Assembly (NCBI RefSeq): GCF_000340215.1
Contig: NW_006921541.1
Coordinates: forward strand, 1,771,527 to 1,835,526
DNA: 64,000 nucleotides
DNA from: Pseudocercospora fijiensis CIRAD86
Taxonomy: Eukaryota > Ascomycota > Dothideomycetes > Mycosphaerellales > Mycosphaerellaceae
Reading direction: 5' to 3'
Each line of letters starts with the position of its first letter. The stretch's first letter is position 1. Positions 54,650 to 64,000 of this stretch are shown in pieces. The position numbers and the translations under genes are program-made. The notes under the pieces were generated by a model that was not told the DNA's origin, searched no databases, and saw only the letters and a list, made by a program, of their open reading frames with translations.

Positions 54650-55010
54650 CGGGTTAGGTAAGGCTGCAGATAACTACACTATTACTAAGATAAAGTCGCA
54701 TATATAGCTTAATAACTACTATAGATAGTGTTTGTATTATATAAGCTTAGTTCTAGATATTACGGTAAACAAAAACATCGCGCATTTTAATTATATTATC
54801 CCTTTATAATTATAAAAGTTATAAGCGGAAAACATAAATTGCTCTCTATAGATAAGTCGTTTATCTAGCCTCTAGCTTTATATAAAAATAAATACATGCC
54901 CCTACGTAACGCGAGCGTACGAGCCCCCTATCTTTGCGATACGCTCTCTAACCTCTACTTCTTCGTTTATTATTAAACTAAGGTATTCCTACCTTCTAGT
55001 AATATAATAT

Positions 55011-55120
55011 CTAATCTACCGCTAATCTATCTAATCTACTACCGACCTATCTAATCTACTACCGACCTATCTAATCTACTACCGACCTATCTAATCTACT
55101 ACCGACCTATCTAATCTACT
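55011..55120. repeat. 20-base tandem array, about 5.5 copies
   Basis: The unit ctaatctactaccgacctat is exact in copies from 55031 onward; the first copy differs at a few bases. It lies just upstream of the helicase relic. Confidence 0.9.
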
Positions 55121-55129
55121 AAGAACACC

Positions 55130-58100
55130 GACTCGAGTTTAATATATAATCTGCTACTAGCTAGTCGAAGAAGCAGCGGCGCAAGCAGCGTATAAAGGAA
55201 AAAGAGGCGCGCTAGAAGTAGAATTAACTCGCTCGTTAAGAACTAAACTAGGCGCTATTGCTAGGACGCTCTATAGTAACTCGAGAGGCTCTAGACTTCG
55301 GTATTACCCTAATTAAGCTACTAGATCTGCGTACCGACTATCTAAGACATTTCCGCCGCAGAGTTAATAAGATATTAGCCGATTCGCTAGCCCGTATCTA
55401 GGAGTTAGTTTAGTATGCTAGTTAATACCCCGAGGCGGTCTAGTTCTAGAAGGAAATTATCGAGAAAGGCCTAATTAAAGTCCTTAATCTGCTATACCTA
55501 GGAGAATAATACAAGCCTATACTATCTTAGCTTACTACTCTGTACGCCTTAATCTATAGCTTAAACGACGTCGTACTTATCGCCCGGACCGGAGAAGGGA
55601 AGAGCTTACTATATTAGAGCTTTATATTACTAACTAGTTTGGTTACTATCTAAATCGTCCCTCTTAATCGTTTAGGTACTAAACAAGCAGCCGCTATCGA
55701 GAGAATGTCTCGCGATACGTATAGTTTGATTCGTTTAGTCTATATCTCTACCGAGACTAAGAAAATCGATCTAGGCATATTCTAGAACATCCTTAATAGA
55801 AAGATTTAGCACATTCTCCTTAGTCTAGAGCAGGCGGCATTACTATAGTTCTACGTATTAATAAACGATCTACGTGTCCGCGAGCGTATTAGATTAATCG
55901 TTATTAATAAATGCTACTTAGTTTATAAATAGGGAGAGGACTTTCGGAAGGAGTATACTTAGCTCTATTAAATACGAGAGCATCTGCGTAATAATATAGC
56001 TATACTATATACTTCGGCGACTATGAACTAGGAAACTACCGACTACGTTATTAAGCATACTAGCTTACGTACGGTCGGCCCTAATCCTTTCTAAACTAAG
56101 ATAATTCGTAGTAGTATCGATCGTCCGGAAGTTATATATATCTTTAGGTTTATCCCTAAGAATTACCTCGGTAACTATAATATGCTATATTGCGTAATCG
56201 AGTATATAGTATCTGTCTCCGCTAAAGACTAAGAGAACAAGGTATTTACTAATAGCATAGCTACGCTATAGAAGATTCGGAAGGCCTTAGTATTTATCGA
56301 TAGGTGCAAATATATCTCTAAATTCGTCGATATTGCTCGTTCTTAGTTAATTTATCTAACTAAGGACAACCCGGATCCGACTAAGAGGTATACCTATAGT
56401 CTAAGCGAGGGCTTCGATGTAATCCGCATTATCTCTTTCTATACCGCCTTTGTTCCTAAGGCTAACTAGGACGATCGATACGAAGAGTACTATAAGCTAA
56501 ACTCTACTATCCGCATTATAGCTGCGACTACTACATTTAGTGTCGGTCTTAATGTTCTAGATATCGCCGATATCTACTAGTAGAAGTTTAATATTACTCG
56601 TAACCCTAGCGATATACAATAGCGGCTTAGTCGTAGTACGTGTACGATTTAGCGGATTAGGGCTAGTTTAAAGAACCGTACTTCTACCGCCCTCGATGCT
56701 TTCTCTTCGTACTATACTACGCCGATAACTCCTTTAAGCGGATGCCGGATAGCACTAGTATGCCTTCTGTTCTTCCTATATTAATACCGGTACGTAGAGG
56801 TAGTATAGGTAGAGGTCGCGGCCGTCGTAGTCGTACCGCTCCTAGTCTAAGCAGATTGCGACAAGAGTTACCTAGCGAGGATGCTAGCGGCACTAGCGAC
56901 TAAGAGCTAGATAGGCAAAGCGACGCTAATACTAATGCTAGCGGTAATAATATATAAGCAGGCTCGTCTCGCAGCTATAAAGGCAAAGGCAAAGCGAATA
57001 AGGTTAAATTCTAGAACTATAGTAAGCTCGAGGCTTGTAAGAAGATCCCGTATATATTCTTAGGTGCGCTAAATAATTACTATAAGATTCCTAGTCGCTG
57101 TTACCGCGTTGTAATAAACGAAGAGTATAGCGAGCATCTAGCTATCTTCCTATATCTATTAGGTCTAGTAGCTGACAAGGATTGTTACAACTAGTACAAT
57201 CTAAGCCTAATAGCCGAATTGCTAATGCCTCCTATTAGGCGCGTTAAGCCAATAAACCTACTAGGTAATAGCACAAGACCTAGATACGCCCTAGCATATA
57301 TTAAGAAGTAGTATTCTAGCAAGGTCGACATTTTATTCCTACGTAAGAACTAACTCTTCCGCGTACCGGGTACTCTATTTATAGAAGAGAGGCTAATATA
57401 GTCTATATCGGAAGTCTTTCTACTTACGCGATTAATAGAGGCGTAGGAGATTATCGAATTTAATAAAGACAAGTTAATAAAGACAGCACTAGGGTTAAAT
57501 AATTAGGCGTAGAAAGCTTATATCGATAAGCTATATATCGCACTAGTCGATATAGCCGAAAAGGTGTACGCCGAATAGGAGGCTGCTAAGGCTATAAAGC
57601 AGGCAAAGCGGGCAAAGCAGAATGCTCTAGATAATGCCGACATTAAAGCTGCCGGTACTAGAGAGATTCAAGCCTAGAGGCTAGTGCAGATTACTCCTAA
57701 ATAGTAATTATAAGGTCGTAAGGACTTGTTAAACTCGCTAAGAAGATCCGCTTATATAAATACTATTCGATAGAACGCTATAAATAGACAGGCTCGTAGC
57801 GTCGATCTAGCCCCTACTCCTACTTCTACTACTCTATCGGCTAGCGCCTCTGTTACGACTAAATCGGCTCTTCTAACTAGTTTAGCTTCGCGGCCTAAGC
57901 GTACTGTCTAGGTAGGCGGCTTAAGCAAGAGGCCGCGTCGTAGTGCGAACATAGAATAGGCGTTATTATCCGCGGTTGCCGGAGATACTACTATTGCTAA
58001 CGACGAGGGAACTATTACCGCCGAGCAGGCCTAAGAATAGCTAAACCAAGCGTATACGAGTCGCAGTAGTCGCAATGTCCGAGTAACTAAGAGGGCAGAA

Positions 58101-58230
58101 GGCGTGTATAGCGAGGGAGCCTACGAGAGGAGCTATAGTAGAGCTAGCAGCCGCGGCAGTAATCTTAGTAACAATATCCTATCGAACTACCTACTAGGTA
58201 GATAGTAGATGTTGTCGTAAGAAGGTTATC
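55130..58230 (+). pseudogene. RecQ-like DNA helicase relic
   Basis: Reading through stops gives a near-continuous frame of roughly 1000 codons. Motif I TGEGKS is intact at 55588-55605. Motif II at about 55899-55942 reads Ile-Asn-Lys-Cys-Tyr-Leu-Val-Tyr-Lys-stop-Gly-Glu-Asp-Phe-Arg, where RecQ relatives have Asp-Glu-(Cys/Ala)-His and a Trp before Gly. Motif III TSAT lies near 56015. The arginine-rich final motif, Gln-Arg-Leu-Ser-Arg, lies near 56620-56660. Almost all stops replace Gln or Trp. The C-terminal third has Cys and His spacings and a Lys/Ala-rich end, as in fungal TLH-type helicases. It is dead. Confidence 0.75.
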
Positions 58231-58618
58231 GTCGTAGGGAAGAAGTCGGTCTATCTATAGCTATAGATAGTAGCCGATCGTATCTAATATAAGTCTTATA
58301 TACTCCCTAAATCCTTCTATCTCCTAGCTCTTTCTCGTACTATATTACTATCGCTATATTGTTATTATAGGAAGCGTAAAGCCTTTGCTATTATTTCGAG
58401 AAGTCGCGACGCCTATCGGGCGTTGTTCCCGCTAATCGGCAGCTTTACTATAGTAAATCCGGGGCTTAGCGGGACTCGGTCCTTCTTCAAATCGACTTTA
58501 CGCTTCTTATAATAATATAACTAACCTATACGATTAGGCCTATTTCTGCGGAATACATTAGCAAAAGCGATTAATACGAGAGCGGCGATTACTAAGGACG
58601 CAACGAGGTTTAGAAAGC

Positions 58619-58675
58619 GATATAAATGCGACATTGCGATATAAATGCGACATTGCGATATAAATACGATATTAC
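58619..58675. repeat. 19-base tandem repeat, three copies
   Basis: The unit gatataaatgcgacattgc occurs twice exactly. A third copy carries only C-to-T/G-to-A type changes, as RIP would produce. Confidence 0.9.
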
Positions 58676-59718
58676 GACATTGCGATACGCCTAAATAGGA
58701 CTTATAGGAGACTAAAGAAGCGTTTGAAGATATAGCCGAGTTGCTAGCGGAATACTAGACCGCTAAGGGCAGCGAGAAGAAGGGCAACCTAGCCGCCGCC
58801 GGTACGGATAGATACGGCTACTACCGGCTTCTAATATTACCTAGTATTGCTATTATCGCCTATCGTTACTAACCTAACGCGTTTCCTACTATCTATTCGC
58901 TAAGGCTCGCTAAGGCAGCGCGCCCTATAGTGCCCTATCTACTGTCTATGCCTTCTTTAAGCAAAAATATATAGCTAGCGTATATAATACCGACTAAGGC
59001 AAAAAAGAAAAAGAAGAACGAGCTAGAGCAAAAAACTATAGACAGGCAATACCCGGAGTCACTCTAGCGGACACGATATAGCCCTCGAGCTTATAACCCT
59101 TTAAGATACGTTACGAATCGACTAAGCAAATATACCTACTAGACTTCGACCTTATACGCTTCCGAAGAAGCGCCGCTATAGAAAACCTGCCTAGGCGGAC
59201 TGATTTTTTTAGTTAGACAATAGGCAGTCCCCTCCGCTGGTTTATTAGGCTGCTAGCTGCCTTAGAAAAGACTAATTAAATAGCCCGAGCCCCTCGTTCG
59301 GCGCAATAACAATACGACAAGATGCTGCAATATCTATATATCTAGTTATAGCTAGGCGGCGACTATTATTAGTTAGAGGGTGTAAATTATAGTAGTATAA
59401 TATAGCCTTATTGTTGCTGCCTATAGTAATAGCGCAGTTAGAAGAAAGGCGTAAAAGCAGGTAGTAGGCAGGGAGGTAAGGTTTAGACACTATAGGGTAG
59501 TTAATAGTTCAATTCCCTAACAGTTAGTAACTAGAAGTAATATTATTAATATTAAGTCAGTCTTAATAATAACAGTATACCTATTAAGCGCCGCCTATCT
59601 ATCTCGTACTGTCCGAAGCTATCTATCTAAGCTAAGTCGATTAAGCGCATTTCTAGCAAGCTACGCTAGCAAAGGTATCTAATACGATAACGACGGCGGC
59701 CCTAGGTAACTAATTAGT

Positions 59719-59856
59719 CTTAGTTAAGCCGCCTCTTAGTTAAGCTACCTCTTAGTTAAGCCGCCTCTTAGTTAAGCCGCCTCTTAGTTAAGCCGCCTCT
59801 TAGTTAAGCCGCCTCTTAGTTAAGCCGCCTCTTAGTTAAGCCGCCTCTTAGTTAAG
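59719..59856. repeat. 16-base tandem array, eight full copies
   Basis: The unit cttagttaagccgcct is repeated head to tail. Copy two reads gctacct instead of gccgcct; the last copy is partial. It lies between the two convergent gene relics. Confidence 0.92.
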
Positions 59857-60049
59857 CTCGTTAAGATAGGTAGTTGTTTGCGCCTCTTACGCCTCTCTAT
59901 CTTCGCCCTCTTCTAACTATCTAGTACGACGATCGACGGCACTAGAAACCGGACTCGCAGGTCGATTAGAAGTTACTACTACCCTCTATACTACGGCTTC
60001 CTATACTGCCTATAAGATCTGCATTAGCATTGTTGCTAGTTAGGTCTTA

Positions 60050-63000
60050 AACTTCGATATCCTCGAATAGCTAAGCTATACTATCCGCTATCTACGCCTA
60101 TATATTATTATACTCGTTAAGGACAGCATCCTGTGCTATACTATAATTAAGGCCTTATAGACGGTCGGCGGTATTAGGGCTATCTATCGGATCGGCTTCT
60201 AGTACTATAGTAAAGCCGCGGGTATAGCGTTAGTTAGCAGTATTAAACGTATCGACTATAGACTAGATAGACTCTATACCGAGTTGCTAGATATCGTCGG
60301 ATAGGGCAAAGTCTCCGTACTACTACTTTGCGAACCTATCGATACGGATCTTATTAGCCCGATTAAATACGCTTATACTAATATCCTTCTTAGTACGGTA
60401 GCTAGTACGCTTAATACTAGAGCTCTCCTTAAATATATTCTTAATTAGCCGAGATAACTCCCTATTTATCGCGACCTTCTCGAATACCTAGGCAAGCTAA
60501 TAAGTAGAGTTGCTAAGCTGCTTATAATCCTAAGAGTAGTCCGCATTATATAGCTTAATCTGCTTATTAGCTACGACGGCGTAGCCCTTCTTGCTAGACG
60601 GATTAATATAGGTAGTAGAGAGGATAGCCTTCTAGAGCTCTATAGTACTGCCCTCGTTTAACAGCTAATATATATATACTATAAGCCGGCTATAGTTGTA
60701 CTGTCTAGCGCTAAGGAACCCTAGGATTATATAGTCGACGATACGGCGGAGATAACTAACGTCTTCTATACGGATAGCCTAGCGGATACGGAAGAAGATA
60801 GATATTTCCTTTAGCAATCTGCATATTAATATAAAGGCAGCATCCGGGCGACTCGGTAGACCGGCGGGCGCTATAGCACTAGCGGGCGAGTCTGTACTAC
60901 TAGCGGGCGAGTCTATACCCTCCTACGCTTCCGGACTAAACACTAACTAGCGAATCTTACGTACAATCTCGAGGTACTCGGTAGTAGGGAGCTTATCTTC
61001 GATAGCCTATTTTATAACCTCTATACGAGTAAGATTGCCCTAGTCTGCTATATCGCTAGTAATGTATCTACGGGTAACTAGAATATCTAAGAAGATAGCG
61101 ACAATGCGGGCGTTAAAGCTACGCTTTAAAAGACTCTACTAGCGGAAGAACTTCCTACTCTTCGGATCGACCTCCTTTATGCCCTAGAAATCAACATCTA
61201 ACTATAATAAGTAGTTAAGCTTCTTACTAGCCTTATTCTTACTCTAATAAGTACGGAAAGGTTGTAGAGCCTAGTTTATAAAGATATAGAAGAAAGCCGG
61301 GACTAGGAGTATAAAGTCTTTCTTATCGTATATAGCTTAGTTCTTAACGCTTGCAAATATTATATAGATTATACGTTCTATAGTAAGCTAATCGCTAGTG
61401 TTAATAACAAGTCGATTACTAAATAGTAGGTTATTACGCTTAAAGCCTATATTGTCGAGGTATAGGTTATCGTAGACTAGGAGAGTACCCTTATTCGAGA
61501 CCTTATCGTTCTAGGAGGGTAGCATCGATAGGATAGGAGTCCTGCCCTTAAAGCTACATTTAATCTCTAGAAATGCTAGTCGATTAATTAGGTTCTCTTC
61601 CTTATCTACTACGTTCCGGAATTTCCGCTTAAGCTTATTACTAAAGACATAAGCGATAGCCTAATCAATCTAGAATAGCTCGATATCTTCTATAGCATCG
61701 TCTTTATCGATATTATTAACGATATTCTCAACCTTAACTAGCTTTAAGCGGTCTAGTATGTCCTTAGTTAGGCTGCCTTCTAGAATGTTATTATATAGAG
61801 CGATATACGAGTTAGTAATATTAACTTGCTCGTTGTTGTCTGCAATGTCCTATAGATTTGTTATAAGGTTAGCAAATAGGGATCTCCTTATCGACGTCTC
61901 GGAAGCTAGATCTAACTTACCGGCTTACGACGCTTCGCCTAGCGGTTAAAGTTGTCGTATGCAATCTAAAAGCGTAGGTTTTGAGCCTATAGCTTAACCT
62001 CTAATCTCTAGTAATTGGCGTTCTTCTTTATAAGCCTCTAGATAGTCTTATACGAAGGCACTAATCCTATATTATTAAGGCTATCGATAATATATCCCGG
62101 CAAATTGCCTATAGACACTAATAACAAACTAAGGGCCTTTAGCATAAAAGATAAGCGCTTTGTAGCTATCGAGTATACTACTATATACGTAATCGTACAG
62201 ATACGCTTCTAAATTATATTACGCTTATCCTTAAAGGACATTGCGTATTACTTATAGTCCCTACGGGTATTTAGAAGAATCTAGGTCTTAAGGAAGCTAT
62301 ACTAGGTTAGTGCGGCATTACGAATTACCTAATGCATGTCTATAAGGCTTCGTAGCGTTATACTTTCTTCTAGTCGATACTCGTCGAAGAATCGACGACC
62401 GATTAAGCTCTTTAGTTCGTCGCGCATCTCTCCTAGGCTAATAAGAGTCTCCGAAGGGAAGAGGCCTTAGATAACCTTTATACGGTTCTAGTAGGTCTTC
62501 GTACCCTTATTACTAGCCTATATAAAGATTACCTTCTTAAGTAGTAAGGTTAGACTCCTATAGAGATTTATAATAGTAGTATACTTCTCTTTTAGAGTTA
62601 TACGTTAGCTACGCTAGCGGATGTTAGGGATAGCAATAGTAGTCTCTTTATCTTCTAAATCCTCTTTATCTATCTCTTAACAAGCTCGATTACTAGGCCG
62701 CTAGACTAGTTCTTCCTCTTCTAGTTCTTCCTTTTCTAGTTCTTCCTTTTCTAGTTCTTCCTCTTCTAGTCGATCCTTATCGCTCTTATTCTCGTCCTTA
62801 TTAGTAGTTTAATTATTATTATTATTACTAGGACTGCTAGCTATATAGTTAACGGCCTTTCTAGCCCGAAGGGTTAGACGATTAGCGGCAGATATAGATA
62901 GACCGGCGGACGTAGGTAGAGTAGATAGCGGACTACCGCGGACGCTAATATCGGATTATAATTGCGGCTCTCTACCCTACTTATATTAGTCTAGCGCCTC

Positions 63001-63120
63001 GGAGTTATAGTAGTTGCTATAATATATACGCTAGCGCTGCCGATCTTCGAGGCCTAGCTAATTAGAATCGTTCTATTCTAGAAGTCTAGTCTACGTAGGA
63101 TCGTCTTATAGAAGATCTAT
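60050..63120 (-). pseudogene. DUF6589-like large protein relic
   Basis: Minus-strand reading through stops gives a long natural protein. An acidic N-terminal stretch contains a 15-base coding repeat (62706-62769, Glu-Glu-Leu-Glu-Lys units). A helical region follows, including a Gly-Glu-Met-Arg-Asp-Glu-Leu block near 62430. Then comes a core block at about 62030-62160 with Leu-Leu-Leu-Val-Ser-Ile-Gly-Asn, and Tyr-Asp-Asn-Phe-Asn at about 61945-61960. A block at 61369-61404 reads Ser-Asp-stop-Leu-Thr-Ile-Glu-Arg-Ile, matching the Gly-Asp-Gln-Leu-Thr-x-Glu-Arg core I recall for DUF6589. Many stops stand at Gln/Trp sites. The family name is from memory and moderately sure; function unknown, perhaps a transposase. 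Confidence 0.5.
62706..62769 (-). repeat. 15-base coding tandem repeat, four copies
   Basis: The unit ctagttcttcctctt (plus strand) keeps the reading frame and encodes an acidic Glu/Leu/Lys helix in the DUF6589-like relic. Confidence 0.85.
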
Positions 63121-63953
63121 TTCTATCTCTTCGCTAGTAGTAAAGTCGAGGTTAGATAGAGGCTCTAATAGGCTAGACGACGATGCTATGTTTGCCTATG
63201 CCTATAACTAAGTAGCGACTAGACGACGATTAAGCTCTAATATTGTTAGGAAATCGTTAGACGATATAGTAGTATACTAGCTAGAAGTGCTATCTAGAAG
63301 TATTAGCTCGACTAGCGTTTAGAATAGGGGTATTTCTCGATAGAACAAGGCTATAGACTGTTACTTCTAATATAAAAGATGTTCGAAAATACTAAGCCTT
63401 AGAGCTAGTAGCGGTTTAGCGGGTATTCGGAGTAATAAGTTTAGTAACTTCTAGCTACCGGTAACTAGCGTTAGCGAAGTAACGAGAACTTAATACTACT
63501 ACCTCGTAGAGACTTAGGTACCGCAAAGAAGTTAAAGATAATTACCTTACGAAGGGCCTCGAGGTAATCGTTGCTAATTCTAGGATATCGAATTTAGTAG
63601 TATAGCGAGCGGTCGTCGATAGGGTAATAAGAGATAGGGAAGGAGAGGTCGTACGGCAATGCCTTTACTAAAGAAGTTGTTCGAATAGGTCGCCTCTCGG
63701 ACCTCCGAGTATTAGTAAGTCGATAGCTTAAGGTACGTTATTTAGTATATATTAGCGGTTAGATAGCTATATTAAGCTACGCGGAGTAGCTTTGCGAGAT
63801 TTAGTATAACTTAACGCGTATACGTCGTACGAGCTTTATTTTTAGTGCGTTTAAGAGCGCATTATACGCGCTACAATCGCCTTACGCAAAGTATCTCTAA
63901 ATACGTAGTATTGCAAATATCGTGTTTAGATAACTATAGCCGTACTAGATAGC
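63121..63953. other. Degraded non-coding right arm of the element
   Basis: TA-rich sequence with no recognisable frame. An incomplete extra copy of the terminal motif (agtagcggtttagcggg) lies at 63409-63425. Confidence 0.4.
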
Positions 63954-63969
63954 AGCGGTTTAGCTTTAG
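63954..63969 (-). repeat. Right terminal inverted repeat (16 bases)
   Basis: agcggtttagctttag, the exact complement of the left repeat at 54634-54649. Only 31 bases follow before the window ends, so the right flank is scarcely visible. Confidence 0.7.
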
Positions 63970-64000
63970 ACCTCTAGGCGAAGAATTATTAGGAGTGCTG

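Larger units (their letters stand above)
58231..60049. other. Degraded central part of the element
   Basis: No family was recognised after reading all frames through stops. It holds two tandem arrays (58619-58675 and 59719-59856). A 72-codon minus frame at 59490-59272 is open by chance of decay. A third gene relic may be hidden at 58380-59200 (a plus-strand frame with natural residues), but I cannot name it. Confidence 0.4.
54634..63969. mobile_element. RIP-degraded 9.3 kb element: RecQ-like helicase plus DUF6589-like gene
   Basis: Bounded by the perfect inverted repeat ctaaagctaaaccgct (54634-54649) and its complement (63954-63969). Inside, composition drops to TA-rich RIP type at once. Two long convergent gene relics fill it: helicase at about 55130-58230 (plus) and a DUF6589-like protein at about 63120-60050 (minus). 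Between and beside them are short tandem arrays. The bracketed arrangement suggests a DNA transposon. A subtelomeric helicase repeat is an alternative, because telomere-linked RecQ genes are common in fungi. Boundaries are inferred from the repeat and composition. Confidence 0.6.

Noticed and set aside
54645..54665. Telomere-like gggttagg beside the left end of the element
   Set aside because: Only one unit; no TTAGGG array, so it does not mark a telomere, although a subtelomeric origin of the element is not excluded.
55011..55120. CRISPR-like array
   Set aside because: Repeat units are directly adjacent with no spacers, and the genome is eukaryotic.
59272..59490. 72-codon minus frame in the element centre
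   Set aside because: Biased residue mix typical of TA-rich decayed DNA; no family.
61758..61949. 63-codon plus frame
   Set aside because: Antisense to the DUF6589-like relic and produced by RIP decay.

Overview
The window is nuclear DNA of a filamentous ascomycete. The genes carry short introns (about 44 to 103 bases) with GT..AG ends and CTAAC or CTGAC-like branch sites. The conserved proteins (Pom152, Kap121/Pse1-type importin, Spt7, Mon1, Dop1, a Swi1-type ARID subunit, Coa6, TFIIIC Sfc4/Tfc4) are those of Pezizomycotina. Two blocks are degraded by RIP-like C-to-T mutation that turned Gln and Trp codons into stops. A Dothideomycete is my best guess, from the overall style and the type of small secreted proteins, but that is inference. 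A 167-base N gap flanked by what looks like a pUC-type polylinker indicates a clone-based shotgun assembly.

Layout. 0.3-2.5 kb: a poorly resolved hypothetical gene on the minus strand and unassigned open frames. 2.5-8.1 kb: an F-box protein and nucleoporin Pom152, both minus. 8.6-10.3 kb: a UCH-family deubiquitinase (plus), divergent from POM152. 10.6-11.5 kb: a Cys-rich secreted protein. 12.3-15.4 kb: a GTPase with coiled coil and C-terminal membrane module, interrupted by the gap. 15.8-23.6 kb: importin beta-3 and the SAGA subunit Spt7. 24.2-25.0 kb: a VanZ-like membrane protein. 25.8-29.9 kb: a disordered nuclear-type protein and Mon1. 30.1-33.2 kb: a RIP-degraded PIF/Harbinger-type DNA transposon. 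33.5-40.2 kb: Dop1, a 74-residue membrane protein and a small basic protein with a GC-AG intron. 40.7-46.1 kb: a Swi1-like ARID protein and Coa6. 46.8-50.7 kb: a TFIIIC TPR subunit fused to an N-terminal Zn2Cys6 cluster. 50.8-54.1 kb: a six-Cys secreted protein, a ferritin-like secreted protein and a SnoaL-like protein. 54.6-64.0 kb: a large RIP-degraded element.

The genes do not form one pathway, but several share compartments. Pom152 and importin beta-3 belong to nuclear transport. Spt7, Swi1, the UCH enzyme and TFIIIC belong to chromatin and transcription. Mon1 and Dop1 belong to endosome and Golgi traffic. Coa6 belongs to mitochondrial copper delivery.

The most unusual object is the terminal 9.3 kb. 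A RecQ-like helicase (plus strand) and a large protein resembling the DUF6589 family (minus strand) converge between two perfect 16-base inverted repeats, the left of which sits where the AT-rich degraded sequence begins. I read it as a dead two-gene DNA transposon of a type I cannot place. The other leading observations are the zinc-cluster/TFIIIC fusion, a 20-base self-complementary pair joining the start codon and 3' side of a secreted-protein gene, and probable vector sequence inside a gene at the assembly gap.
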